DNA of 64,000 bases from Hymenobacter caeli (lineage in GTDB: Bacteria > Bacteroidota > Bacteroidia > Cytophagales > Hymenobacteraceae): NCBI RefSeq assembly GCF_013294115.1, contig NZ_JABSNP010000011.1, forward strand, positions 99,613 through 163,612, in the 5' to 3' direction. Below are positions 1 to 8,361 of this stretch, piece after piece; positions within the stretch are counted from its first letter, which is position 1, and every line of letters begins with the position of its first letter. The notes beneath the pieces are model-generated. The model searched no databases, was not told the origin of the DNA, and saw only the letters and a program-made list of their open reading frames with translations. The translations under genes were made by a program, and so were the position numbers.

Positions 1-216
1 GCCCGGCAGGTCGGGTACTTCGGCCAGAAACTTCCGGTCGCCGGGGCTCCAGGAAATGACAATCGGATAGAAATCCAAGCTGAGAGCAGGGGCCCCAGGA
101 CGAATTTTACGTGGGAAGTTCTTGACTATCAACAGTCTGATTACTAAAAACGCAACACCTCCAACCAACAGCAAGTTGAACACTTGCCAAATCAACATTG
201 AGTTTTCAGGTATCAT
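1..216 (-). CDS. Membrane-anchored HicB-like protein, cut by window edge
   Basis: This is a partial gene: 72 codons are open from the ATG at 216 to the window edge. Residues 7-32 are a strongly hydrophobic stretch (MLIWQVFNLLLVGG onward), read as one membrane segment. A basic/proline linker follows (KNFPRKIRPGAP). From about residue 48 the sequence YPIVISWSPGDRKFLAEVPD matches the beginning of the HicB antitoxin fold, whose usual form is a strand, D/E-x-G, then the VPDLPG signature, which is complete here at the edge. HicB proteins neutralise HicA mRNA interferases and are normally soluble, so the N-terminal membrane segment is odd. No hicA is seen on the visible side; it could lie beyond position 1. 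The rest of the domain is not visible, so a degenerate HicB-fold protein unrelated to toxin control is possible. Confidence 0.55.
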   Translation of the reverse strand, partial: MIPENSMLIWQVFNLLLVGGVAFLVIRLLIVKNFPRKIRPGAPALSLDFYPIVISWSPGDRKFLAEVPDLPG

Positions 217-246
217 AATTCGTCGTTTGGAAAGTGAAACAAATTA

Positions 247-1683
247 TTAACTAACCGCTTCGCCTAAAAGCGTACTGGCCGACGACGAATGCACGAGCAC
301 ATCCACGTAGTCGCCTTTCACGAATTTTTGTTTTGGAAAGATGACGACTTGGTTCTGGCTGTTGCGGCCGCTGAGGTGCTCTTTCGAGCGTTTCGAGAAG
401 TTCTCGACCAGCACCTTGTGCACGCGGCCGATGCCGCGCTGGTTGCGCTCGGCGCTGTGGAGCTGTTGTAAATCAATGATTTCCTGGAGGCGGCGCTTCT
501 TGGTTTCGAGCGGAACGTCGTCGGCCAGCTTGCGGGCGGCCAGTGTGCCGGGGCGCTCCGAGTAGAAGAACTGGTAGGCCATGTCGTAGCGCACAAATTC
601 CATCAGGCTCTTGGTGTCCTCGTGCTCGGCCTCGGTTTCGGAGCAGAAGCCGGCAATCATGTCGGTGCTGATGGCGCAGTCGTCGCCCAGTATTTCGCGG
701 ATTTTCCGCACCCGGTCCTCGTACCAGGGCCGGTCGTAGGTGCGGTTCATCAGGCTGAGGACGCGCGAGTTGCCGCTCTGCGCGGGCAAGTGGATGTACT
801 TGCAGATGTTCTCGTGGCGCGCGATGGTGTGCAGCACCTCGTCGGTGATGTCCTTGGGGTGCGAGGTGGAGAAGCGTACCCGCAGCGCGGGGCTGATGAG
901 GGCCACGCGTTCGAGCAGCTGGGCAAAGTTGACGTGCTCGGCGCCGTCGGCGCTGGTCCACTTATAAGAGTCCACGTTCTGGCCCAGCAGGGTCACCTCC
1001 TTGTAGCCGGCGGCCACCAAGTCGCTGGCTTCCCGCACGATGCTGTGGGCATCACGGCTGCGCTCGCGCCCGCGGGTGAAGGGCACCACGCAGAACGAGC
1101 ACATGTTGTCGCAGCCGCGCATGATGCTGATGAAGGCCGACACGCCGTTGGAATTGAGGCGCACGGGCGTGATGTCGGCGTAGGTTTCCTCGCGGCTGAG
1201 CAGCACGTTCACGCCTTTTTGGCCGCCGTCGACCTGGCTGATGAGCTGGGGCAAGTCGCGGTAGGCGTCGGGGCCCACCACGAGGTCCACGATTTTCTCT
1301 TCCTCTAAGAACTTGCTCTTCAGGCGCTCGGCCATGCAGCCGAGCACGCCCACCAGCATGCCAGGGCGGCGCTTCTTGTGGGAGTTGATTTGCTTGAGGC
1401 GCATGCGCACCGTTTGCTCGGCCTTCTCGCGGATGGAGCAGGTGTTGAGCAGCACGAGGTCGGCGGTGGCCAGGTCCTCGGTCAGGTCAAAGCCCTCGTC
1501 GTAGAGGATGCTCGACACGATTTCGGAGTCCGAGAAGTTCATCTGGCAGCCGTAGCTCTCGATGTAGAGCGAGCGGGGGCGGCCCGTGCGGGTGGCGGCG
1601 CTCACGCGCACCTCGCCGCCGGGGGCGTGCTCGGGAGCAGCGGCTTTGTCTAAAAAATCGAGGGTCAGCAGGGGTTGGGACAT
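247..1683 (-). CDS. miaB: tRNA-2-methylthio-N6-dimethylallyladenosine synthase MiaB
   Basis: Radical-SAM methylthiotransferase that converts i6A37 to ms2i6A37 in tRNAs reading UNN codons. The 478-residue protein has the N-terminal UPF0004 domain ([11 protein letters not shown]), the radical-SAM cluster motif CDNMCSFC in the middle, and a C-terminal TRAM-like domain ([18 protein letters not shown]). The ATG at 1683 is preferred over the upstream ATG at 1728 because a Bacteroidota -7 box TATCTTTG (1717-1710) lies between them. Single gene, convergent with nothing close; the pabB junction is filled by a long inverted repeat on its upstream side. MiaE, which acts on the MiaB product, is encoded at 11684-12274. 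Confidence 0.95.
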   Translation of the reverse strand: MSQPLLTLDFLDKAAAPEHAPGGEVRVSAATRTGRPRSLYIESYGCQMNFSDSEIVSSILYDEGFDLTEDLATADLVLLNTCSIREKAEQTVRMRLKQINSHKKRRPGMLVGVLGCMAERLKSKFLEEEKIVDLVVGPDAYRDLPQLISQVDGGQKGVNVLLSREETYADITPVRLNSNGVSAFISIMRGCDNMCSFCVVPFTRGRERSRDAHSIVREASDLVAAGYKEVTLLGQNVDSYKWTSADGAEHVNFAQLLERVALISPALRVRFSTSHPKDITDEVLHTIARHENICKYIHLPAQSGNSRVLSLMNRTYDRPWYEDRVRKIREILGDDCAISTDMIAGFCSETEAEHEDTKSLMEFVRYDMAYQFFYSERPGTLAARKLADDVPLETKKRRLQEIIDLQQLHSAERNQRGIGRVHKVLVENFSKRSKEHLSGRNSQNQVVIFPKQKFVKGDYVDVLVHSSSASTLLGEAVS

Positions 1684-1709
1684 GGGCAAGGCCGCTTTTC
1701 GGCGGGCCG

Positions 1710-1717
1710 CAAAGATA
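1710..1717 (-). promoter_or_regulatory. -7 box TATCTTTG for miaB
   Basis: Matches the Bacteroidota sigma-A -7 consensus TAnnTTTG. It ends 26 bases before the chosen miaB ATG and rules out the longer reading of the gene. Confidence 0.6.
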
Positions 1718-1763
1718 CGGCTTCCCACCGGAAAATGACAGAATGGCAGGGCGGGTCATTTAC

Positions 1764-1873
1764 CAGTTAGCAATCAACATTTAACAGCTAGCGCATTGCG
1801 TTCCACCGTTTCGCTACGCAAAGACCCCGTACTACTTACTGTATTATGATTGTTAAATGTTGATTGCTAACTG
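1764..1873. repeat. Inverted repeat between pabB and miaB
   Basis: Perfect 23-base arms at 1764-1786 and 1851-1873 built from the word TTAGCAATCAACATTTAACA, with a 64-base loop that holds a smaller stem (TTGCGT/ACGCAA). The right arm abuts the pabB stop codon, and the word TAACAGTTAGC supplies that stop. It may act as a terminator after pabB, although no clear U-tract follows. Confidence 0.75.
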
Positions 1874-3163
1874 TTAAATGATGCTCGTGCCCAGCGCTTC
1901 CAGCAAGCCCTGGGCTTTGAGCAGGCACTCGGCGTATTCCTGCTCGGCGTCGGAATCGTAGGTGATGGCCGAGCCGACCTGGAAGCTGAGGTAGCCGGTA
2001 TCGGCGCGGTACTGGAGGCTGCGAATCACCACGTTGAAATCAAAGTTGCCGTCGGGGCCCACGTAGCCGATGCTGCCGCTGTAGAGGCCGCGCCGGCTGC
2101 GCTCGTAGTGCTCGATGAGCTGCATGGCGCGCACCTTGGGGGCCCCGGTCATGGAGCCCATCGGGAAGGTGGCGCGCAGGATTTCGGGCAGCGCCACGCC
2201 CGGCCGCAGTTCGGCTTCCACCGTCGAAATCATTTGCCACACGTGGCGGAACGGGTAGAGGCCAAAGAGTTCGGGCACGCGCACGGTGCCGGTACGGGCC
2301 ACGCGGGCCAGGTCGTTGCGCACCAAGTCCACAATCATCAGGTTTTCGGCCCGCTCTTTTTCATCGGCCAGCAAGGCTTGGCGTTGCTGGGCATCTTCGG
2401 CGGGTGTGGCCCCGCGCCGCGCCGTGCCTTTGATGGGCTGCGACACGATGCCAGGGCCCCGGCGGGCCAAAAACCGCTCGGGCGAGGCGCACAGCAGGTA
2501 GTGGTCGTGCCAGCGCACAAAACCCGCGAACGGGGCCGGCGAGGCCGCGTTGAGCCGCCAAAACAAGTCCGTGGGGTTCAACTGCACCCCTTCGGCGTAA
2601 AATTCCTGGCACAGATTCAATTCGTACACCTCACCGTTGAGGATGTCCTCGCGCACGGCCGCCACGGCGCGCAGGTAGTCGGCCTTGGGCAGGCGCGGGC
2701 GCAGGGCCGGCACGTGCGGCGGGGCCCCGGCCGGCCGGGGCGTGGCCAGAATATCATCCAGAATTCCTTCCGTAACCCCGTGGATTTCCACGTTTTTGGC
2801 CTGCCAAACGAGCCAGGTAGTGGGCGTGAAGAAGTGCAGCAGCGGCCACTCCAGGGCCCCAAAGTTCTCGCTGGACAAGGCCTCAATCTCGTTTTTGAGG
2901 TCGTAGGTGAGGAAGCCGCACCGCGGGCCCTCCGCCGCCGGCTGAGCCAAATAATCTTCCAGCCCGGCCAACGAGTGCGGGGCCCCGGGCGCGGCGTCGG
3001 CCACGGCCAGTAACCGCTCGAACGGGCCCTGCGGGTAGTCTAGGTCGTTGGGTTCGAAGTAAATGCAGTGCGCAAAGCCGGCCGCCCATCGCAGGGCTCG
3101 TCGCCGAAATTCCTCCGGGGCAATGGCGAGGCTGGCGAGGTTGATGCGAACGGACTGGCTCAA
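1874..3163 (-). CDS. pabB: Aminodeoxychorismate synthase component I
   Basis: Chorismate-utilising enzyme of folate synthesis: with a PabA glutaminase it makes 4-amino-4-deoxychorismate. The 429-residue protein carries the chorismate-binding core, including PIKGTARRG, in which the lysine is the residue that separates PabB from TrpE (PIAGT), then EKERAENLMIVDLVRNDLAR, MGSMTGAPKVRAM and a C-terminal GSAITYDSDAEQEYAE. No ATG exists near the N-terminus. The TTG at 3163 gives MSQSVRINLASLAIAPEEF and a normal family length. Only 37 bases separate it from the upstream TPR-like gene, so the two are probably cotranscribed. No pabA or pabC is seen next to it. Confidence 0.9.
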   Translation of the reverse strand: MSQSVRINLASLAIAPEEFRRRALRWAAGFAHCIYFEPNDLDYPQGPFERLLAVADAAPGAPHSLAGLEDYLAQPAAEGPRCGFLTYDLKNEIEALSSENFGALEWPLLHFFTPTTWLVWQAKNVEIHGVTEGILDDILATPRPAGAPPHVPALRPRLPKADYLRAVAAVREDILNGEVYELNLCQEFYAEGVQLNPTDLFWRLNAASPAPFAGFVRWHDHYLLCASPERFLARRGPGIVSQPIKGTARRGATPAEDAQQRQALLADEKERAENLMIVDLVRNDLARVARTGTVRVPELFGLYPFRHVWQMISTVEAELRPGVALPEILRATFPMGSMTGAPKVRAMQLIEHYERSRRGLYSGSIGYVGPDGNFDFNVVIRSLQYRADTGYLSFQVGSAITYDSDAEQEYAECLLKAQGLLEALGTSII

Positions 3164-3200
3164 GGGAAGGCGAGGGAAGGGCGGAAAGGGGCGGCCAAGC

Positions 3201-4781
3201 CTACAACCCGCGCAGGGCCAGCTTGGCTTTGGCGTCGGTGCTGTTTTTGTACTCGTGCCCGGGCGAACGCAGCGCCTGTTCGAAATAGGCCCGGGCCTGG
3301 GCCCGCTGGCCGGCGGCCCGGGCCAGGTAGCCCAGCTCCAGCGCCGCCTGGGGCCCGAAGTAGTAGGCGTTGTCGGGTGCTTGGTTCGACAAGGCCAGGG
3401 TTTGGGCGTAGGCCAGGCGGGCCGAGTCGGGGCGGCCCAGGCCCTGGTAGGCGCGGGCGTAGCGGTAGGGGGCCTCCAGCCGGTCGCGCAAGGGGGTGGC
3501 GGCCCCGGCCCGGAAGCCGCGCAGCGTGGCCAGCGCCGGCCGGTAGTAGCCCCCGTCGAGCTGCAAGCGGGCCCGGGTGAGGACGGGGTTGAGGGCCAGC
3601 GCGTTGTGGTAAAAGCGCTGGGCGTACGCGTCTTCCTCCACCGTTGTGGGCCCCGCGAGGTTGATTTGCTGACGGTAGCGCTCCACGGCCGCCGCGGGTT
3701 GCCCGCCCAGCCACGCCGCCAGGTAGAGCTTAAACGCCGTGTCTTTGCGGTAGTTCTGGCCCCGGTACTCGCGCAAAAACTGCGAGTTTTCGCGCTCCGA
3801 ACCAGCGTAATCGGCCTGGTAGAGCAGCAGGTCGCCGGCCAGGTGGTGCAGGTAGGCGAAGGGCAGGTAGGCCGGGCCGACGGGCCGGGCGCGGTAGGCG
3901 GCCAGGGCGGCCGCGGTTTGGTGCTGGCGCTTGAGCACGGCGGTGGCCACGTAAGCAAAAAGCAGATTATCTGGCTGTTGGGTGGGCAAAAGATCCGCGA
4001 GCCGCAGGGCCTCGGTGGGCTGTTTGAAGTACGTCTCGCGGATGAGGGCCCGGAACAGCTGGCTCTCGGCCTGGAAGGCGTTGGGCTGGTCGGCGGCCCG
4101 GCCCAGGTTGGCGAGGCCGGCGTCCACGTCGCCGGGAAGGCCCAGCAGGCGCAGCAGCCAGTGGTAGCCCTGGGGCAGCGTACCGATAGCGAACTGCCCC
4201 AGGCCCAGCGTGGTGCGGGCGGGCACAAAATCCGGGTACTGCTGCGCCACGGCCTGGATTTGCTGGTAAGCCCGGCGCAGCTGCCAGGCCCCCGCTACCT
4301 GGTGCCCAAAGCCCACGTGCTCTAGGCCCAGGTGCAGCCGGATTTCGGTGCGGGCGTAGTCGCGCCAGGGCCCCGCCGGGGCATCGTCCAGGGCATCGAG
4401 CCGGGCCTGCTGGCCCGGCACCAGCTGCGCGTAGCGCGCCGCGTCCTGCGAGGCCAGCAGCTCCACGAAGTCGGCGCAGTCGGCCACCAGCAGCGGGGCG
4501 GGGGCCCCGGGCGCGCGGACCAGCTCGGGGGCCAGTAGTTGCCGGGCGGGGCCCAGGCGCAGCTTCAGCACCTCGGCGTAGGCGCGCCGGCTGGCAGGCG
4601 GCAGCTGGTTGTCAGCCGTTGGCACCGCCGGCTCGGGGCTGGTCGCCTCACCGTTCAGGGGGCCTTGCGGTACGAAAGCCGTCAGCAGCCACAAAGCCGC
4701 CAGGGGCCCCAGCCCCCGGGCCGGCGGTGGGGAGAAGCGAAGTGCGTGCCTGCGAAATCGTCGGAGCATGAAACGGGCCAT
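3201..4781 (-). CDS. TPR-like exported protein of unknown function
   Basis: 526 residues. The N-terminus is basic then hydrophobic (about residues 17-35, LGPLAALWLLTAFVP), consistent with a signal peptide or membrane anchor. The remainder is alpha-helical with tetratricopeptide-like repeats such as YARAYQGLGRPDSARLAYAQ and GYLARAAGQRAQARAYFEQ near the C-terminus, typical of protein-protein scaffolds. ATGs at 4781 and 4769 are both possible. The start lies only a few bases past a terminator hairpin (4788-4816), so transcription must come from read-through or an unrecognised promoter. Its stop is 37 bases from pabB, but nothing in the sequence suggests a folate role. Confidence 0.7.
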   Translation of the reverse strand: MARFMLRRFRRHALRFSPPPARGLGPLAALWLLTAFVPQGPLNGEATSPEPAVPTADNQLPPASRRAYAEVLKLRLGPARQLLAPELVRAPGAPAPLLVADCADFVELLASQDAARYAQLVPGQQARLDALDDAPAGPWRDYARTEIRLHLGLEHVGFGHQVAGAWQLRRAYQQIQAVAQQYPDFVPARTTLGLGQFAIGTLPQGYHWLLRLLGLPGDVDAGLANLGRAADQPNAFQAESQLFRALIRETYFKQPTEALRLADLLPTQQPDNLLFAYVATAVLKRQHQTAAALAAYRARPVGPAYLPFAYLHHLAGDLLLYQADYAGSERENSQFLREYRGQNYRKDTAFKLYLAAWLGGQPAAAVERYRQQINLAGPTTVEEDAYAQRFYHNALALNPVLTRARLQLDGGYYRPALATLRGFRAGAATPLRDRLEAPYRYARAYQGLGRPDSARLAYAQTLALSNQAPDNAYYFGPQAALELGYLARAAGQRAQARAYFEQALRSPGHEYKNSTDAKAKLALRGL

Positions 4782-4787
4782 CAACAA

Positions 4788-4816
4788 AAAAGGAACGGCG
4801 CGGGGCCGTTCCTTTT
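4788..4816 (-). terminator. Intrinsic terminator after the zinc-ribbon gene
   Basis: Perfect 12-base stem AAAAGGAACGGC / GCCGTTCCTTTT with a five-base loop. Read on the minus strand it ends in a run of T, about 45 bases after the zinc-ribbon stop and immediately before the TPR-like gene start. Because of the A-run on the other side it could work in both directions. Confidence 0.75.
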
Positions 4817-4859
4817 ACGCTTTCTCTTGGACCGACAACGAGTTGCCAAGAGTTGAAAA

Positions 4860-5630
4860 CTAAACGTTGGCGGTGGCGCGGCCTTCCACGTCGGCCAGAA
4901 TGCGGCCGCAGTGCTCGCACACGATGATTTTTTTGTGCGAGATGATGTCGGCCTGGCGCTGGGGCGGCACCGTGTTGAAGCAGCCGCCGCAAGCGTCGCG
5001 GCGCACCAGCACCACGGCCAGGCCGTTGCGCACGTTGCCGCGGATGCGGGTGTAGGCCGTCAGCAGGCGGGGCTCCACCGGGGCGGTGGCCTCCTCGCGC
5101 TGGGCCAAGATGCCGCGCTCTTCCTCTTCGTTTTCGGCGATGATGGTGTCCAGCTCGCCCTTTTTGGTGTCGAGGTCCTTGCGGCGCTCGTCGAGCTTGC
5201 TCTTGGTGCCGGCGATTTCGGCGTTTTTCACGTCGATCTGGTACTGCGACTCCTTGATTTTCTTGTCCGAAATCTGGATTTCGAGGCGTTGCAGCTCCAT
5301 TTCCTTGGCAATGGCTTCGAACTCGCGGTTGTTGCGCACGTTCTGCTGCTGCTCGTCGTATTTTTTGATGAGCGTCTCGGCGTCTTTGCTGGCCTGCTTG
5401 CGGCTCTTGATGAAGTCGTTGAGGCCCTGAATGTCCTCGTCGAATTTCTTCACCCGCACTTCGTAGCCGGCAATCTCGTCTTCGAGGTCGCGCACTTCCT
5501 CGGGCAGGTCGCCGCGCACGCGCCGGATTTCATCCAGCTGGGAATCAAGGTGCTGCAACGCGAGCAGGGCTTCCAGCTTGGTGGCTACGGGAACATCGGC
5601 GTGGGCCAGGGCGGCAGCTTTAGCAGTCAT
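4860..5630 (-). CDS. Coiled-coil protein with C4 zinc ribbon
   Basis: 256 residues. Residues ~20-195 are a long charged coiled coil (LDEIRRVRGDLPEEVRDLED, then KKYDEQQQNVRNNREFEAIA). The C-terminus has two CxxC pairs, CGGC and CEHCG, forming a C4 zinc ribbon. This is the conserved family often annotated as 'C4-type zinc ribbon domain' or putative nucleic-acid-binding protein, whose molecular role is not settled. The ATG at 5630 is chosen because it follows a -7 box TACTTTTG (5677-5670). The start overlaps the last 11 bases of the NIF3-family gene, an arrangement commonly seen for this pair in Bacteroidota, which suggests translational coupling and a shared function. Confidence 0.85.
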   Translation of the reverse strand: MTAKAAALAHADVPVATKLEALLALQHLDSQLDEIRRVRGDLPEEVRDLEDEIAGYEVRVKKFDEDIQGLNDFIKSRKQASKDAETLIKKYDEQQQNVRNNREFEAIAKEMELQRLEIQISDKKIKESQYQIDVKNAEIAGTKSKLDERRKDLDTKKGELDTIIAENEEEERGILAQREEATAPVEPRLLTAYTRIRGNVRNGLAVVLVRRDACGGCFNTVPPQRQADIISHKKIIVCEHCGRILADVEGRATANV

Positions 5631-6741
5631 AGTGAACGGGATTCGTAGGAGTGTCAGCGAATAAGACCGCAAAAGTACGCCCAAAACCGGCCAGGAGCAA
5701 ATCGCGGAACACCTCGCCCGTGAACTGCTCGCTCTCGAAATGGCCCACGTCGCAGAGCATGAGCCGGCCCTCGGCCCCAAAAAACTCGTGGTACTTCACG
5801 TCGCCGGTCACGTAGGCGTCGGCCCCGGCCGCCCGCGCCGCGCCGATGAGGAACGCGCCCGCCCCGCCGCACAGCGCCACAGTTTTTATCTCCCGCTCAA
5901 ACGCCGTGAAGCGCACCACCGGCACGCGCAGCTGCTCCTTCAGCCGGGCCCGGAAGGCGGCCGGGGCCAGGGCCTGGGGCAGCTCGCCCACCAGGCCAGC
6001 ACCCACGTCCTGGTGCGTGTTTTCGAGCTTAACCAGCTCGTAAGCAATTTCTTCGTAGGGGTGGGCCTGGCGCAGGGCCCCCAGCACGGCGGCCTGGCGG
6101 TGCAGCGGCAGCAGCACTTCGAGGCGCGTTTCGGGCACGGTTTCGGGGCGGTTTTCCTGGCCAATGGCCGGCCGGGTGCCTGCGCCGGGCGTGAAGGTGC
6201 CCAGGCCGTCGGCGCGGAAGCTGCACGCGGTGTACTGGCCCACCTGGCCCGCGCCGGCGGCGTACAGGGCCCCCAGCACGCGGCCGGCCACGCCGGCAGC
6301 TTGGTCCTCGGGGCGGTTGGGCACGTAGGTGGTGAGGCGGGCCAGCCGGCCGCTTTGCGGGGCCAGGGTGCGGGTTTTGGCGAGGCCCAGCTTCTCGGCC
6401 AGCTTGTCGTTCACGCCGCCGCGCACGTTGTCGAGGTTGGTGTGGGCGGCGTAGATGGCCACGTCGTTTTTCAGGGCCAGCATAATGGTTTGCTCCACCT
6501 CGCTGGCCCCGGTGAGGCGCTTGAGCGGGCGAAAAATGACCGGGTGGTGGGCCACCACCACGTTGCAGCCGCGGCGCACGGCCTCGGCCACCACGGCCGG
6601 CGTGCAGTCGAGGGTGATTAGAACGCCCGTAATCTCAGCCCGTGGGTCGCCGCACTGCAGGCCGGCGTTGTCGTAGCTTTCCTGGTAAGCGAGGGGCGCG
6701 GCGGCTTCGAGCAGCTGGGTTAGGTCGTGGACGGTGGGCAT
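5620..6741 (-). CDS. NIF3-family dinuclear metal protein
   Basis: 373-residue member of the NIF3/YbgI (YqfO-type) family, hexameric toroids with a two-metal centre, often named 'GTP cyclohydrolase I type 2 homologue'; the true substrate is unsettled. Metal ligands are visible: the HH pair in VVAHHPVIFRP, the D of HTNLDNVRGG, and the C-terminal GHFESEQ. The central insert (about residues 130-270, HPYEEIAYELVKLEN) is the PII-like domain found in the long form of the family. ATG at 6741 (MPTVHDLT) is chosen; an ATG two codons upstream at 6747 is equally possible. It overlaps the zinc-ribbon gene downstream. Confidence 0.9.
   Translation of the reverse strand: MPTVHDLTQLLEAAAPLAYQESYDNAGLQCGDPRAEITGVLITLDCTPAVVAEAVRRGCNVVVAHHPVIFRPLKRLTGASEVEQTIMLALKNDVAIYAAHTNLDNVRGGVNDKLAEKLGLAKTRTLAPQSGRLARLTTYVPNRPEDQAAGVAGRVLGALYAAGAGQVGQYTACSFRADGLGTFTPGAGTRPAIGQENRPETVPETRLEVLLPLHRQAAVLGALRQAHPYEEIAYELVKLENTHQDVGAGLVGELPQALAPAAFRARLKEQLRVPVVRFTAFEREIKTVALCGGAGAFLIGAARAAGADAYVTGDVKYHEFFGAEGRLMLCDVGHFESEQFTGEVFRDLLLAGFGRTFAVLFADTPTNPVHYDC
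5670..5677 (-). promoter_or_regulatory. -7 box TACTTTTG inside the NIF3 gene
   Basis: Consensus TAnnTTTG box 40 bases upstream of the zinc-ribbon ATG, inside the 3' end of the NIF3-family gene. It would give the downstream gene its own transcript in addition to read-through. Confidence 0.5.
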
Positions 6742-6749
6742 TTTCATTG

Positions 6750-6878
6750 CATTTAACATTTATCAATTAACATTTAACAGCCGGGCAGGGATGATATAGC
6801 CGCGGACGTCGGCAGTTGAATGGCCCTTTGGTTGGACCAAAAGTCCGATGTTAAATGGTGACTGATGAATGTTAATTG
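6750..6878. repeat. Imperfect inverted repeat between glycosylase and NIF3 genes
   Basis: Thirty-base arms at 6750-6779 and 6849-6878 use the words TTAACATTTA and ATCAATTAACATT and match at most positions. The right arm contains the stop codon of the glycosylase gene, and the left arm reaches to within a few bases of the NIF3 ATG. Same word family as 1764-1873. Confidence 0.6.
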
Positions 6879-7561
6879 ACCAGGCATTCGCCCAGCGCTT
6901 CGACGTAGCGGGCCACGTTGGCGTCCACGTCGCGGCGGTGGTACTGCATGAGGTAGCGCGGGTGGTCGAGGACGATAATCTTTTTGAACAAGCCCAGCTC
7001 GTCGTTCAACCAATTGAAGAAGATGCCGTTGCGCTTGCCCAGGCTCACGGCTACGTCGGTGCGCAGGCCGAAGTCCGCCACTTGCTGGCGCAAGGAGAGC
7101 TGCATGTCGGGCCACAGGGACTTGGTGAGGGCGGGCGCGTCGTAATAATTGTAGTTCAGTCCATTGTGCAGCAGCACCAGCGGGTAAACCGAGCCCAGGT
7201 AGAAATGCTGGTAAAATACCGTGGGCCCGCCCAGGGCCGCCACTACCTTGTAAATGAACTGGCTGGAGATTTCCGGCCGCTGCCGGGGCAAGCCGTGGGC
7301 GATGCCGCAGAATTCGGCCAGGGCCCCCGGGTCGGTGAAGGCCACGCCGGTGCGGCCCATGCCCAGCCGGCCGGGGTTGATGCCCAGCACGGCCACCCGG
7401 GGCCGGTGGTCGGCGTAGTATTTCTGGGCAAACCGGCCGAGCAAGTCGTACACCGCCGGCTCGCGGAACGGGCTCAGCGCCTCCACGCCGGCCGGCAGGG
7501 CCGCCGTGGGCAGCGGGAAGGTGCGCAGAAAATGCAGCAGGTGGTCGGCGAAAGTGGGCAT
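6872..7561 (-). CDS. SMUG2-like uracil-DNA glycosylase family protein
   Basis: 229 residues. The active-site region LGINPGRLGMGRTGVAFTDP is characteristic of the SMUG1/SMUG2-type branch of the uracil-DNA glycosylase superfamily (DUF4918-like proteins of Bacteroidota), which removes uracil and oxidised or deaminated bases from DNA. The second conserved loop lies near the C-terminus (VLDHPRYLMQYH), where the family has an H-P-[SR] motif that inserts into the duplex. A -7-like box TATCTTGC ends three bases before the ATG, so the mRNA may be leaderless. The last codons (CLVN) and the stop are part of the A/T-rich repeat that follows. Confidence 0.8.
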   Translation of the reverse strand: MPTFADHLLHFLRTFPLPTAALPAGVEALSPFREPAVYDLLGRFAQKYYADHRPRVAVLGINPGRLGMGRTGVAFTDPGALAEFCGIAHGLPRQRPEISSQFIYKVVAALGGPTVFYQHFYLGSVYPLVLLHNGLNYNYYDAPALTKSLWPDMQLSLRQQVADFGLRTDVAVSLGKRNGIFFNWLNDELGLFKKIIVLDHPRYLMQYHRRDVDANVARYVEALGECLVN

Positions 7562-7581
7562 GGGGCAAGATACGGGCGAAA

Positions 7582-8241
7582 TCAGCGCAGCGGCAGCACC
7601 ACGGCTACGGCCCCGGGGCCCAGGCGCACGCGGCTCAGCAGCGGGTACAGGGCCTGGCCGTGCCGGTGGTGGGCGGCGTACTGCGCCCCGTCGAAGAGCA
7701 GCAAAAAACCGCCTTGCAGCAGCAGCGACTGCCCATAGCCGCGCCAGCGGTTGGGGTTATCGGCGGCGGGATTGTGGCTTTTTTCCAGCAAGAACAAACC
7801 CGTGGCGACGTAGGCCACGTCGAGGCCGGCGTTGAAGAGGTAGATGTTTTCGGTGCGCAGCTGGCCGCGCACGGCCCCCGCGCGGCCGGTGGGGCCCGCG
7901 GTGGGCGCGCGGGCGGCGCGGCGGGCGGCGGCGTAGCCGGAGGCGGCCAGGGCCAGGTTGATGGCCCCCCAGCCGATGTTCATCTGGTGGAAATAATGGG
8001 CCGAGCCGTCGGTTTGGCCCGTGGCGACGCCGCTGACCAGCAAGTTGCCCGCCGCCCAGCTGCCCAGCGCCGCCAGGCCGCGCTGGTCGAAACGGCGGCG
8101 CTCGGCGTCGAAAGCAGCCAGTGGGCCGGCCGCGGCGGGTCGGGCGGCTGGGCGCAGGGTGTCGGCGGCCCCGGACTGGGCCCGCAGGGGCCCGGCGGCC
8201 AGCAGGCCCAGCAGGCAAGCGAAAAAAACCAGGTGGCGCAT
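7582..8241 (-). CDS. Membrane protein of unknown function (DUF6992-like)
   Basis: 219 residues from ATG 8241 (MRHLVFFACLLGLLAAG), chosen because it begins a clean signal peptide ending near RAQSG. The mature part has several hydrophobic segments (LAALGSWAAGNLLVSGVA, IGWGAINLALAASGYAAA, NAGLDVAYVATGLFLLE, LLLQGGFLLLFDGAQYAAHH). The pattern of small residues and conserved Asn/His/Asp in the helices resembles the Bacteroidota family DUF6992, function unknown. It lies 20 bases after the glycosylase start on the same strand and diverges from lpxK. Confidence 0.65.
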   Translation of the reverse strand: MRHLVFFACLLGLLAAGPLRAQSGAADTLRPAARPAAAGPLAAFDAERRRFDQRGLAALGSWAAGNLLVSGVATGQTDGSAHYFHQMNIGWGAINLALAASGYAAARRAARAPTAGPTGRAGAVRGQLRTENIYLFNAGLDVAYVATGLFLLEKSHNPAADNPNRWRGYGQSLLLQGGFLLLFDGAQYAAHHRHGQALYPLLSRVRLGPGAVAVVLPLR

Positions 8242-8323
8242 GGCGGGAGGCGGTGGGTGAACGGGAATGCGTTGCAAGCAACCACGCGGCCGCCGATTTG
8301 TGCGGCCGGCCCCGCCCCGACCG

Positions 8324-8331
8324 TACTTTTG
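8324..8331 (+). promoter_or_regulatory. -7 box TACTTTTG for lpxK
   Basis: Consensus -7 box 30 bases before the lpxK ATG, with a TTTG at 8297-8300 as a possible -33 element at slightly long spacing. It confirms the short lpxK reading against a much longer open frame starting at 7660. Confidence 0.55.
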
Positions 8332-8361
8332 CGGGCCCTTGCTTTGGCACTTTGCCCGCGT

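Noticed and set aside
1683..1728. miaB reading from the upstream ATG at 1728
   Set aside because: The TATCTTTG -7 box lies inside this extension and the extra residues have no family similarity.
3163..4228. Large fused frame upstream of pabB
   Set aside because: The N-terminal part is an out-of-frame shadow of the TPR-like gene (proline/serine-rich, no domain).
7660..8361. Long in-frame extension of lpxK to 7660
   Set aside because: It overlaps the opposite-strand membrane protein gene and lies upstream of the lpxK -7 box; open only because of high GC.
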